From Lepturacanthus savala (lineage: Eukaryota; Chordata; Actinopteri; Scombriformes; Trichiuridae), in assembly GCA_030544235.1 (NCBI GenBank), contig CM060466.1, positions 20,911,575 through 20,975,574 of the forward strand: 64,000 bases of DNA, in the 5' to 3' direction. The notes under the pieces were generated by a model. That model was not told where the DNA came from. It saw nothing but the letters and a program-made list of their open reading frames with translations, and ran no database searches. A program made the position numbers and the translations under genes. This document shows positions 23,359 through 36,580 of this stretch, piece by piece (the first letter of the stretch is position 1; the number at the start of each line of letters is the position of its first letter).

Positions 23359-26346
23359 TGCTTTTGTGGCCACCACTCTCCTAACACTAAGTAAATATAC
23401 TCAGCTGGGCCAGACAGCATGGTTACATTAATAAGACCTCCACCTCAGGGGAAAAAAAGAAGGGGGGGAACTCCTCCAGTTTTTCCAGACTCAATGGAGG
23501 TGCCAAGGCAGAAAATTAAAGTGGAGTGTATTAAGCAAATAGTATGATAATAGCAGTTGTCAGTGAGAGTGAACGCACCCCTCTTTGCCTCTGTCCATCA
23601 CAGCCTGTGGACATGTTTCCATAGTTTTTAAAGGTTAGTTTTGATTGTTTTGGTCTCCGACTGCTTCATCTTGAATTCAGGTGAGCTGGCTGTTTCTGTG
23701 TATTATTTCTAACCACATGGTGCTGACATGGGAATGATGAGGATATGATCACTTGGAAAGAATGGCCGGGTCCAGGGTGAAAGCGGGATTATTGTTTTAA
23801 GGCCGGCTCATATGAGGGTTGGCCTCCGCCGCCTCCTCCGCTGTCTTCCTTTTCAACCGCAGGTTTTCAGCCACACCTGACCTAACACAGAGACCTCCTT
23901 TGATGAAAGAAATGTGATAGGCAGGGACATTCCTGCTATGAATGTTCATGTATACTTGCAGAGTTCTGGCTGAGACTGGAAAAAAAGCTAAACATGGTTT
24001 CTCACATGGACTGTGATGATTTTAGGTGCTGGGAAATCTGTGTGTTTAGTTAAACCTTACTCTCTTTCAGGAGGTAATGATCGGTGGCCTATATTCAATT
24101 TTGTGCTTAAAAAGGTGATCCAACCTGTGGTCATTGGTGGCCTCCACACAGCTGAAACAGTTGAAAATAAGCTTTTATCTATCTGGTGCAATGCATGTAT
24201 GGTATTGTGAATATCCCTGTTTACATGCACATCCTCATTGGTTCTCTATTTGCGTTTTCCTAACTTTGTTGTTCATATTCTTCCTTCCTCTCTATTCATG
24301 ACCTATGAACATTAAAGAATTTAAGAATTTTAAGGCACACTTTATATGAATATGTATGTAGCTAATAAATCCTGAATATAAAATTCAAGTTTTGTTGTGT
24401 ACAACACACAAACACTCTTCTTCTTCATCCTCTGTGTTTTCAGAGCATTGCTCCAAGCATTGCTCTTCAGTTTGAGAGCACAACTGTGCAGCTTCTGATC
24501 TCATCAATGTCCTACTGCAGTTGCAGCAACATGAACGCTCCTAACAAGGGAGCGAGAGATGAATATGATCTACAGGCACAGTAAACCTCCCCAGCTGTTC
24601 AGCTTTCCTGTACTTCCCCTAAACTAAACCTTCACCATTCAGCCCTTCTCTAGATTTGCACATTTTGTGATGCACTCAGCCGATTTCAATCCTGACATTG
24701 CAATGTACCTTCAGATCAGTAACAGAAAAAAAGATATGAAAAGTAGAAAAGAGTCGGATATGAAGCTGCAGCCAGTTAGCTTATCTAAGGCAGCAGTTGC
24801 CAGGCAACCAGCAATGTCAATGCCTGTTTGGCTGATAACTGAGTAAAACCACAATAAGTGTAATGCTGCAGTTTTTCTACAGATGGAAAAAAACAAGACA
24901 TAACATTAATTAGTGAGCTGTAGAGATGCTGGTAGGCAGATTTTGTTACTTGGACCGTTTTTCTATAACAATATCTGGATACAGCATCAGAGGTGGGGCC
25001 TTGCTCATTCCTATGAGAGTTGCCCAGTGTCCCATGAAGCTAAAAAAGCCACTTTACAAATGGATACATCTGCACGGTAGTTCCTGTTTACTGAATCAAT
25101 TTAAAATAATTCAATCATTAGGCTCTTCTAGGCTTTCGAAATGCTACATATTGCAAACAACTGAGTACCCAAAGCATGTTGGCGCGAGTACTGTGACCAT
25201 GAGAAATGGGAAAAATACAAAAGGCTGTCTTTAAAGATAATGAATACAGTACAAAATGTTCGACTTCTTGGAGTGAGACCTGCTCCCCATGTGGACAAAT
25301 ACTCTAAATCCATGGTGATAAAAACAAAACAATTCTTATTTTGTATGATTTCATAATTTAAACCTACTATTACAGAATGTACCTTTAATATGAGCGGTAT
25401 CAATTTTCTGACCGCTGTCTTGACAAGAAAGTGAACAAAAAAATGTTCACACACTGAAACCCTATCACAGGTACACTCCCTCAAATATATAGACACAGGT
25501 AACACCCAGGTAAACTTCTCCCTCCCTCCCAGGACCTGCAGTGTTAAAGGGCACCATCCATTATGCTGAATACACTCAAGCTACAGTATTCTTGTAATCA
25601 CATGTAACCTAACAAGCGAAGAACAACTCCCGATTTACAGTTTTTTTGTTGAAAAAAAATTAAAAATCTGTCATAAATCCTCATATATTTCTGTAACTTC
25701 TCAATAAGTATTTCCTTTCCTTGAATTTACTTTGGCTTTAAATAAATTAAACTGTGTGGTTGGTCGTCTTTAAAAGGCTACATTCATCCCTGCTCTGCAG
25801 CTACCTGTCTGACAAGTGTTTCAATGAAAAACACATTAGCGGTTGTAAAGTGGAGTCATGACTCTCAATTTAAAAAAAAAAGGAAACCACTTCAGGAAGC
25901 TGCCAGTCATACAGTAGCTCTAACGGTGTGACCAAGGACATTAAGTCATGGTCCATCTATTTAAATCCTCTGGTGGTCATTGTCCAGTGGGAGTTCTGAA
26001 TGTCCGGTGACCGCTTCTGTTTTCAACTTCTTCATTGATGCTGAATGACACTGAACCATAAAACTAATCTTGTGTGATGAAGTAGACCAGTCATTTCCAG
26101 ACAGGAATAAAACTTACTGCATGGAAGTGCTGGTCTGTGAAAACTTTCATGGTTATTTCTATTCTGCCTGCGATGTTTTAACTAAGTAAAAGATATTTAT
26201 AAATGTTCTTTGACACAGGCCACTGTATCCTAGGAGATGTGATAAAGTTTACTCCAAGCTAAGATTTAAACCAAGTCACGTAAAATGTTAATATATCCTA
26301 TAAAACCATTATAAAAATATATATATAACAAAATATAAAATAACAC

Positions 26347-26395
26347 AACCCTAACCTAACCCTAAACCTACCACAACCCTAAACCAGAAAAAGAC
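26347..26395 (+). repeat. Short telomere-like degenerate CCCTAA run
   Basis: Irregular ACCCTAACCTAACCCTAAACC-type units over about 50 bp. It is far too short and imperfect to be a telomere. It may be a small interstitial telomeric trace or a chance CTAA-rich stretch. Confidence 0.4.
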
Positions 26396-27498
26396 ACTAT
26401 AAATTCAATAATATCTCACTGTAATCTAACCTAAAATGGCAGTAAAATAATCCTTTTATCTCATTCGTTGCCAATCTTTAGCCTAATTACCATTCTGAGA
26501 CATAGTTAGGCGTTTTTATTATTTTGTGATCCTTTTTTGGGCTGAAGTAAAACCATAGCTTTCCCATGTTGCTTTGCAGTCATTCTGGTCCAGACAGACT
26601 AACGGAGATGTCTCCGATTTCAGTGTAGGTCCAACCCATGAGGTTCAGATTTGAGACCACGAGTTTTTTGGTTTTGCAATTAAAACATTTGGATTTGCAT
26701 ATAATATAGTTCTTCACATAAGCTAAAGCTCCCAAACGTTCCAAAAATCTTTTATTACTTTTAATCTATACAAATAGCCTTGTAGGGAATGGAAGGAATT
26801 GATTGTGAGCCTTTTCAAAAACAATAAAACATTACCTTAAATGTCTAGCTATATCTGAGCATGGTAATTAGGCTAGTAAATGCAGCAATACACACTATAA
26901 ATATACTTTGAGTCTTATCTTTAAGCATTCAAAGGTCTACATGAGTAAAAGTATAAAAAGTATAATGGGATAATTGTACTTACAGTAAGATAGGTTAATC
27001 ATTTTTCATAAAAACAAGTCAGACTCTCATTAAAAAACAGTGTTTTCTTGCAGTAGTTATTATGTTATTGTATCTTCTTCTTACCAGCTTCCAGTGTAAA
27101 TAAAATCCACAGTCCTCATTCTGTGCAAAACACATTAAAAAGTATATATGAAGTTAATGAGGCTTCAAGTTGATCCAATCAAGTGATCATCTTCCAAAGT
27201 TACAGAATAAACGTCAGTTTTAATCTAAAGCAGATGGCCTAAACAGCATCTCTGACAAGATGTATTGATGATCTAATAAGAAACTAAGTGATGTCACAGG
27301 TGAATGGCCGATATTTTACTGTCTCTCATGGAAGAGCTGTCACCTGAGATGTACATGTCTGGGTGGAACAGGATATGCAGAAACATCAAGGGAGACACAG
27401 CTCTGTAAGAAAAGGCTGATGCAGGAAAACAGTGAATAAAAGTAGGTAATGGGGTGAGAGAGAAAAGAAAGCAGCAACGGCGGCGGAGAGGAGGAGAA

Positions 27499-27555
27499 AA
27501 GTGGAGCAGAGGAGGAGAAGTGGAGCAGAGGAGGAGAAGTGGAGCAGAGGAGGAG
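27499..27555 (+). repeat. Tandem repeat, three copies of a 19-bp purine unit
   Basis: Three exact consecutive copies of AAGTGGAGCAGAGGAGGAG. They sit inside a longer, nearly all-purine tract from about 27450 to 27560. Confidence 0.9.
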
Positions 27556-30500
27556 GGGGCGACAGGTGTTTCATGGTAAGAGAGTTTGTTTTTTCAAGGG
27601 GAGGAGTGAGCGAGTGCCCCGTTGCCTAGTCTGGTCTGCCCCATCGGGGTTCTGGCAGTCTGGTAGTATGGTATTTCACACAAAAACACACTGCTGGTAT
27701 TTCAGCCCATACCACTTTTTAAGGTCACATGAACCAAATTATATGATACTAAGGTCATATACTTTAAAACACATAAATACATACGGAGAGACTTAGAGAA
27801 ATACACGTTACATAATATAATTCCAATGTAATTATCCAAATGGGAGCATGAAATGGAGACTTGTGGAGAAAAAAGTCATGTCCTGAGAGAAAAGGGAGGA
27901 AGAAAGAGTACAAGTGGTGGTGACAGGGTGATTAAACTCTTTTCTGTGCTGCTGCAGCGGAAAAAGTTGAGCGCGTGGGAATATCGTTTATGTGTGTGTG
28001 AGGTCAAAGGAAAGGACAAAGGTGCATGTGTGTGTGCGTGTTGTTTTAAATGACAGAACAGAAGTTCAAGTATTGACAGAGACATATAAATGGAAAACTC
28101 AGAGAAAGAGAGGCAGAGTTGTGTTCGTGTGCATGACGACCAGTCCTCATATAACGTGTAATGGTATATGCGTTAAATCCACCAGCGGCATTTGATTCCT
28201 GTGTTAATGAACTGAGCAGTAAAGCGATGTAAAGTTACATAAGAGACTAGAACTCAGCTGTCTGGAGAGAAAACTGGCAACAGCTTGAAGCAAAGACCTC
28301 TTCCTTGGAGCGATTTCTCCCCCTAGTGGAACTTTCTTTTTCACAAGTGAGCTTTCTAGGAATACACATGGTGAAAATAATTACTCAGATGAAGATCAAA
28401 ACAAAGTCTTGTGTTGTGATTCTGACACGATTATTCTGATTGACCCATGTTGCCTTTACAATGGGAAACTGTCTTGTCCATGTCATAACGTCAGTTTCCA
28501 TAAACTTAAACAACTCGTGCAGTGTTAACTTTCTCCAGAAAGACTGTATTCTTTTCATTAAACCTCCACAAGATGGAGCCAAACACTGTGGTATCCAAAC
28601 ATTGCCTCCAGAGCAGGATTTCATTTAGCATGAGCCTTGAAGTCCACATTGGCAGTGCAGCAGAAGCAATAGAGCAGCATGAAACCTGATGGTGATATCC
28701 CAACGTTGCTCAAATAGCCTTTTTTCCCGTGGGTTTTGGTTGGAGATGATGGTTTAGACCAGTGGTGGGAACTGAAAAAACAGCACGTGTCCCCCTCCAG
28801 CCAGTCATTCAACCAGAGAGAAGGAGTAATCAAGGAAATCACTGGGTTTGTTTGAAGTGGAAAAAAACTGCATTATATTGTCCCTGGCCATTCTTTGGTT
28901 ACAGATCTACATGATCATATTCATTCTCAGATGAGTTCATTAGAACACTCACTGCAGCACCATTGTTAGCAATGCATTTTTATTGTTTTAATCCTTCTTC
29001 CTTCACCTGCACCATCCCTGATCTTTAATTAAACTCCTATCAGCAGAGTGTGAGTAGATGATGGAGCCGTTGAGGAATACTTCTCTACTTCTATAACTTT
29101 TTCTCCTCTATATTTTTCTATTTAATTTATCCTCATGTTATGTAGCCCAATCCTCAGGCTTCCTTCTACCTTTCCTGCTTGCCTCCCTTTTTCAGACCCT
29201 CTCTCCCCTGTTTTTCCCCAGACTATGACAGCAGAGTACAGCTACTTTGAACCTGGTTTTATTCGGATCACGCTCTTGTCTCCCATCACACACAGTCTCC
29301 TGATTAGACTGGCCCCCCTTAGTAGTCACTGGGGCTCACAGCAGCTGACTGACAGGGAAGGGAAAAGCTTTTCCCACGTAGGATAGCACCGCTGCCTGAA
29401 GTCTTGTAAGCCTAAATATCCTGCTCATCTGGGAGGTGGGGATTACCCTTTGGCCAGCTTTTGGCCGGCTTGATCCCGTGTTTCCCATGTGGGACTATTG
29501 GGCTGAAATGCAAAAATATGGAAGTCTGCTCCATGTAAGCTACTGTCAGGGCAGATGTATAGTGTTTGTCAGGATTTTAGCCATTTGTGATACTTAATTC
29601 CCTGTTACATGCATATGTATAAAATGACATTGAAAAACAGATAACATATATTTTATGCAAGTTGGAAACATGATTACCTTCTGGCAACTGTGCTGCTTAG
29701 GTCATTCAAGACATGTTTTGTAGCCCTTCAGCACCCTTAAAGCTATGATTAGCCATGCAGTTACCTGTCATGTATACACATATGCATAAAACTTCTATAA
29801 ACTGCATACAGGATTGGTATTTGGAGTGTAGTGTAACAATAACAACAGATGTGTGTGTATGTATTTGCCCTTATGAGAAGATAACGTTGCTTCCAGCTGT
29901 TTTTTGTGCCCGTCACAGCAGAAAAACACGGACAAGGGAGAGCTGCCGGGGTTTGAGAATGTAGTGTAATATATAAACAGCAACCTCATCAGATGAGTCC
30001 AGGTGATACACATTAGAATATCCTCCCCCAACACACAAGTTGACCACTTTCACTCCCACTTTTAACGTCTGCAATTTGGCCCAGGACCTTTTAACTAACC
30101 CCACAGAGCCCAGAGTGTTGAGTCAGTAAACGACACCTCCCACAGGTCGGATATTAAGCGCCTCATATGCCTTGCACTCAATATCTGGAAAAGCTGTAAG
30201 ACATTGTAGACTTTAGGAGGTTTAAAAGCTGCAGACACACGCGTATCTACGCGTATTAAATCTATTTTGATAAAAATTATTGCAATTTGTCAACGTCAAA
30301 ATGTGATGTGGTGTAACCATAAAGACTTGGTACCAGATAGTTTAACTCTCTTAGAACGAAATAAAAAATAAAAACACAAGATATCAACTAGTTTTATATT
30401 CTAGGTGGATTATACTGTATATTTAAAATGTATCATTCTTTGACATTTTGTGTAAAATCACACAAGATTGTTATTTTTGTTAAAAAAATATACAACTTTT

Positions 30501-33500
30501 ACTTTTTAATAACAAGAAACCAAAATGAACACACAACACACATTTTAAGAGACCTGATGAATGCTTCTTAAATCTGTATTTTAAAAAGTGTTTCCCATCT
30601 TTCCAAACATTATTTGTCACTGACTTGTATACAGTATCTTAAAACAACATGGTACACCCAAGTCAGGGTGCTACTCATTGTGTCAGTTTTATTATTTCTA
30701 ATAATAATAATAATGAAAAATGTGTCTTGAAGTGACAATAGTGTTTGTTGTATGCAAGTGTAGTGACAGAGTTTTAGTTTGGAGCTCCCTCTTCCCTCTT
30801 CATTCGTCCCCAGCTATGCATCCTAACCTCCTCATCCATCACTTCCTTCCCACACATTCACACTTCCTTTAATCCTCATCCCCTTCGAGACACACCGCAA
30901 TCTGACAATGAATGCACCCCTTCCTTCAGCAATGGCAGAGTAACACAGATATCTCAGTCTGCAACATTTACAGATAACCCACATCTCTCTACCCTCTCCC
31001 TCCATCCTTCATTTCCCTCTCCTCTGTTTGCTCTGACCCAGACAGAATGAGGGTCTTATGAAGATAAATGACACTTCTCAGCTTCCTTACCTTACTTCCA
31101 TCTGCTTCTTCTGCAGCTGCAGTAGGGGAATTCCCCTGAAATTCACCCATTCCTCACAGTGTCTTGCATGACATGGTCACAGCATTGTTTTTTCTGGTCC
31201 ACAAGGAACGGCGAAAAAAGCCTTATACATGGTTGGCTGGAGCTGCTGAGGATAAGAGGCATCCATGATAGTAATTCTGAGACATTTAGCTCATCCACTT
31301 TCAATTATGGAGGAAATGAAGTGAAAATATGAAGAGGCTCTTTTAGAATCAATGTTACTGAATATTTTTTGGGTGCTACCTCTGTTATTACTTTTTAGGT
31401 GAGGATAAAAAGACAATCCAGGTCAAATCAGAAACATCACCCTCTTGGATAGTAGACCCTATGATAAAATCCAGCTATCAAATTAATAAATAACTAAAGA
31501 AGCAGCAATTAGTCAGAACAGGTATGTTAAGAGCAGTAGGTATGCAAAAAATGAAGAGTGAAGAAAAAAAGAAGAACAACAGTTAAAAGCAAATGACACA
31601 AGGGATTGCATTTGAAGAAAGAAACCTACTTTAGACTGAAACTGACATTTATTCTGTAGGGGCACAATCCACTTTGCAGTGTTTCAACCAAGAAATCAGC
31701 TTCAATACTGCTCATATTTAGACATGTTAAAGTGTATAATCATGGTGACTACATAAAACATGTTTCGCAGTTTAGATATTCAAATGATTTTTTTTAAAGA
31801 AACCTCTCCATACGGAGGAAAAACAAGCTCTGCAATAGAATTCATTAATTTTGAAGCCAAGTTTTCAGGTCCTGGACCTTTATTATGAATTACATTCATC
31901 ACTGTAGCCAAAGGGGGACCTGTTACTGATCAGGATAGCCCCACCGTGGCCATCCAAGTACTGTGTGGCAGAGATAGTTCAGTTCCTGTCAGATCACAGA
32001 CTCGAGCAGAGATTTAGCGGCTCCATCCGGAACAGGTGGCACTCCGGTTCGTTAGAGGCTGAATTTGGATGCAAAACCAAACGGCCTGTCTGCCTGCGTG
32101 CTGTCATTGGAGCCTCTGTAATGGTCGGAGCAGTTCCCCATGGTGAAACACCCCAGTTTGTTGTCACAGAACCAGGGATTAGAATAAATAACCCAAAAGT
32201 TTTCAAAGTTTGACCATGTTTAACCCTCTATTGCATGAAATAGTACTTACATGGTACATGGTAAAAATGTTATGAACATTCATGCTATGTTTCATGCTAT
32301 GTAGGTCAATGGGACTCCATTAGGTTGTATGCACTAAGAAATTTCCATATATGCACATTAGTGCAAGAAATTTATTTCAGCATATTAGAGAAAGAAAAAC
32401 ATATAAAGTCAACATTAAATTAAAAGATAAATTAGAGTTTGCTCACTGAAAATAGCTAGTTCAGTTTTTTATTTGGTGAAAAACAACATTGGGTTGTGAG
32501 ACAGTAATGTTCACATACGAAATGTCCATGAGCAAACAGGATATCCTGGTCATGTGACCTCAATGTCCTTCAAAAATAAAAACTCCCTTTTCACACCCAA
32601 CTGTAGAAACATAGATTTTTATACCCCTGCTTTATAGAAAAACAACGATAAAGTAATTGTTGCCTAATGTGAACAATATACAATAGAGGGTTATAAAGAT
32701 ATCACCCGTCACAGACATCATAACAGTATAAAAATAAAGATCACAAAAAGCATATGTCCCCATATATTCAAATATTGCTGTCCTTTTTACATGTATATTT
32801 GGCAATGTTCCACCTTCACATGACTCTTTTTCACCACAGAAATTGATTTGACATACAAATAAAATCACAGGTGTTAACATAAATGATGACTCTGTTCCAG
32901 TCATGTGTCCCTAGATGCACCTGGTGTTAACAAGACCATCGCTGAATGTGGTTTGAGTGTCAAATCTCAAAGCATCTGCATCTTGGCTCGTACACACCTG
33001 GTATTAAAGCTGTCTACTTGTGATCAGATCACCCAGGATGGATGTTAATACCAAGTTTCAATACACCTGGACAATGGAACTGAAGCAACTAAACATAATT
33101 CAATCATTCTTATTTTTCCAATTCACCAATGTGCTTTTTCCTACTGTGACATAAAACTGTCTTTCCATGACAAAACATGTATTGTGTCGTGTATGTTCCC
33201 CTCAAAAATCAACATTTGTTTCTGTCTTGGAGGAATCCTTCAAATACCACACTGTAAGAGAATCCAGTTTTATGGTGGATTTGATACATGAATGAATAAG
33301 ACAAAACATTCCATGTTCTTACTTCAATTCCCCTTTCCACCTATTGAGCAGCAGGGGCATGAATAAATCAGAGAATGAGAAAAATGCCATACAATTCTAC
33401 GTTCTTGGGCCCTTGTGTGCATGTAAGAGTATGTAAGCAAATTTATGAGACGGAGAGGGGATGTTTTATTTAAAATGAAGACTGAGTACAGCCTGCAAAT

Positions 33501-34904
33501 AAAACAGTCTATTCCACTCACCAGGGCATCTTGAGCTACTTAGAGAGGCAGCAACCCTGAAGCTCAAAAATGTATCAAGGACGCAATGCAGCCTTCTTTT
33601 TTTCTCGCCGAAAAACTGATAGTGCATTTCACTTTTTTTCCACTTCACTTTATCGGAAGAGGCAGTACCTTATGGTATTTTCTGCCGCACTTGGCATGCG
33701 TCACACAATGATGATCCAGCAGTCACAGCGGGGAGAGTGTGATCAGTGAATATCAGGGTTTTGGTGTCATGGGCTGATAAAGATAGATACTGAAGTGAAC
33801 GTACCAGCAGGTAAAACACACAGTTTACTGGCTTCATCTATGAATGTGAAAGTGAAAACTTCCAGATGAGAGAGGACATGAACACTGCGGGTGGGTATGA
33901 AAGCTAAATTGTCCATCTTGGAAAGTGTTTATAGCTCATTGACCTTAATTGTGATGTGCATTATTATTCGTTTCCTTTTACTAAAATTGAAACATGGTAG
34001 GAATGAGTGAACCTTTGATAGGAAGAGCTGATGCTTAAAAATAATGACGTGCTTGGGGCAGTGTTTGATTTCTACTTTTGTGCTTTTGCAAAAAAGAAAG
34101 TATATATAGGGACAACGTGTGTGCATGTGTGAGAGTATTGGGATGACAGTGGGTGAAAGCACATTTTCTGTGTCTAAGCTTAATAGAGTTTAACACCATG
34201 ACTATGAAATTAAGTGTTTTCAACAGAATTTTTAGATTGCAAAAAACAAAAAAGAAATTAAGAACTATCAGTGCATTGTTTGACATCTACTCTAATGGCC
34301 TCCTTGACCATGCAGAGGAAGTAGATATAGAAATATAGTGTTACAACTGGCAGCTCCTTCTTTTTTTTTCCTGTGATACATAGTTCGTTAGATAGTCAGA
34401 TGACCAGAGGTGAATTCACACAGCTTAGCTCATCGAATAGTGATAAAATTTAACGTTTAAATGATATTCTTTCAAGGAAGGTTTTAATTCTTTGCTGTCT
34501 GCATGCTGTCTCCACTCACATTCTTACTTATTCTGCTTGAACACGAATAAAACTGCCCACCTTCTAGTCACAAGCACACCTTAGTACTTTAGGATAGTGA
34601 AAACACCCTGTTTTTTTTTAAATATACAAAAGCTGCCGAACTGCATAATGAACAAATTATCTCCTGCAGAACTAATTAAAATCAAAAGAAATGCAAGAAT
34701 CTAAACCAAACCATGTGGGAACTGATACTAATGTCACAGCAAAAGAAAGCAACTAAAATTAACTTCAGTATTTATTAATAATAATAATATTAATGCCTTT
34801 ACATCTGTTGGAAGCTGCAGAATGCTGATGTTCCTTTCCTAGATGTTTGTAACAATGATAGATTCCATGCCCTTTTAACTCATTTACTAAAAATATGCAG
34901 CTGA

Positions 34905-35557
34905 GTTTATCCTGTCAATTCCACAGCTCCCACACACCGTCTTTGGTTAAAACTCCCACAAGCCTTCCGTATTGGACTCTGGTGGTCCCAACCTCTGCAT
35001 TGAGACCAGGCCTGGTACACCAGGTTCATTGTTACCCCACAGGTGGTGGTCCCCCAGGTACCTCAGGCCGGTCCACACCTGGTTAGTGATGAATCTCTGG
35101 GCGGGAAGGAGGTCAGACTCAGAGAGGAGGCTGATGAGATTAGTTTGAGTCTCTCTGCAGTGCTCCAGAGCTCCCTGCCGGGACTTCTTCTATCTCACCA
35201 TTGTTGTATAGATGCAGTAAAAAGGCACAGATTTTGTTTCGTCATCACTATTCTTTATTCTCCCAATCATGTGGTTGTCCATCAGCCCAGTTTTGGAATG
35301 TAATCCTCCCCCCTCCGGACCGCAACATTGTTTGGATCTTGGTAAAGACTGAAACATTCTTTGAGAGAGTTGTTACCTGCAGCTATTTTGAGCCTGTCTT
35401 GATCACTCTGGCTGCTGACAAAGGAAAGATCAGTGTACTTTTCTCTACAGTAAGCCTGAGCCTCAAGCCAGTTCTTATTCATTGTTAAATATAAATGTTT
35501 TCCTACAAAACCCCCAATAGCTGCAGCAAGAAAAGTTGTCAAGATGGTTCTCTCCAT
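34905..35557 (-). pseudogene. C-type lectin (two-domain) pseudogene
   Basis: The minus-strand frame starting at 35557 opens with MERTIL and a hydrophobic stretch like a signal peptide, then KHLYLTMNKNWLEAQAYC and REKYTDLSFV, a typical teleost C-type lectin domain start. It continues to about 35285 (QDPNN). A frameshift then leads to NWADGQPHDWENKE (about 35290-35230), ending in stops. Further along, a second lectin domain can be read at about 35180-35030: ALEHCRETQTNLISLL, then NQVWTGLRYLGDHHLWGN. It shifts frame again to YQAWSQ, and near 34930 a TGA stands where the family normally has a Cys (DGVWELWN then stop). With several frameshifts and stops it cannot encode a working lectin. No functional parent is in the window. 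Confidence 0.75.
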
Positions 35558-36378
35558 GCTCCTTGTGTTGTAGCTCAGGCTGAATTTTCTGGTTTTCTTT
35601 AGCTATATTAGTGCCACTTAAGTCTCACAGTTTAAGGGAAAGACTTTGCATGCACTCAAGCTGCTGCTGCTACTGTCTGCGACTGAGAGTTCAGCAGACA
35701 TCCCAGTACAAAGGAGATAAATGGAATTAAAAATATATATTTAATTAACTTTATCAAGCTGACACAGCATCTGACATATCACCTTAGAAGTTGACATGTC
35801 AAACATTTTGCTTATTAACACATCCAGCAGGCAAAGCAAAACATTTGGAGTCGTGTTTCTGGCAAATATGCAGCCCGGGGGACGCGGAAATACAGAATAT
35901 TTTTTTTAGCAGCCGAATAAAAAAAAAGAAACTATGTTCACGAGCTAACTTTGCCTGCCGTTTGGTGCTGCAAAGGTAGTGTAAAACGAGTTTATCATAT
36001 CTCTCATCATATCTTTCTCACTACAAAGAGCTGCCTGCTGCTGCCTGAACAGGGCTCATGAGAATGGAGACACGAAAAACACTGAATAGTTGACTGATTA
36101 GCTCCCAGGCACATCAGACTTTCTCATAGAGTTATTTCAGCACTCTGTGTTCACACTTTGCTGACCAGCTTTCGGGACTTGTTAACACATGTCGCTATGA
36201 AATTATGTAGTGAGGGCATGGTATTAATTACATATTTGAGGGAACAGAATACAAGAAGGGTTCTTTTTAATACCTGTTTCCCTCTCTGCAGCATACTCTC
36301 AGTTAAATTCAGGAGGTCAGGGATCCTCCTTCAGCTTCAGAGACAGATACCAGATCACTGCGTGGGTGGCTCATTAGG

Positions 36379-36580
36379 TCAGTCAGTCATCTTCTATACC
36401 CACTTATTCATCATTAGGGTCGCAGGGGTCTGCTGGAGCCTATCCCAGCGCATTACTGCAAGAGGCAGGGATACACCCCAGATGATCACCAGCCAATCGT
36501 GGGGCACACACACCATTCACTCACACACTCACACCTATGGGCAATTTAGAGTCACCAATTGACCTCAGCATGTTTTTGGA
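36379..36580 (-). mobile_element. SINE-like element, head missing, reverse orientation
   Basis: Matches the tail and body of the family (AGTCAGTCATCTTCTATA, then CACCATTCACTCACAC, then the CATGTTTTTGGA word) and stops there. The tRNA-like head and B box are absent. No clear target duplication was found. Confidence 0.75.

Larger units (their letters stand above)
23950..34900. other. Gene-poor AT-rich interval upstream of the CCN1-like gene
   Basis: Eleven kilobases in which I find no exon with supporting splice sites and family resemblance. Open frames are all under about 125 codons and look random. The interval holds a purine-rich 19-bp tandem repeat (27499-27555) and a short telomere-like run (26347-26395). 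A stretch near 32920-33075 has repeated ACACCTGG/TTAA words suggestive of an old transposable element that I cannot delimit. Confidence 0.5.

Noticed and set aside
26347..26395. Interstitial telomere or ancient chromosome fusion site
   Set aside because: The CCCTAA units are few and irregular. About 50 bp is too short to argue for a fusion.
31965..32213. 82-codon plus-strand frame (MAEIVQFLSDHR...) with an antisense 70-codon frame
   Set aside because: Slightly GC-richer and worth a homology search, but no family motif and no splice sites were seen, so it is not called a gene.
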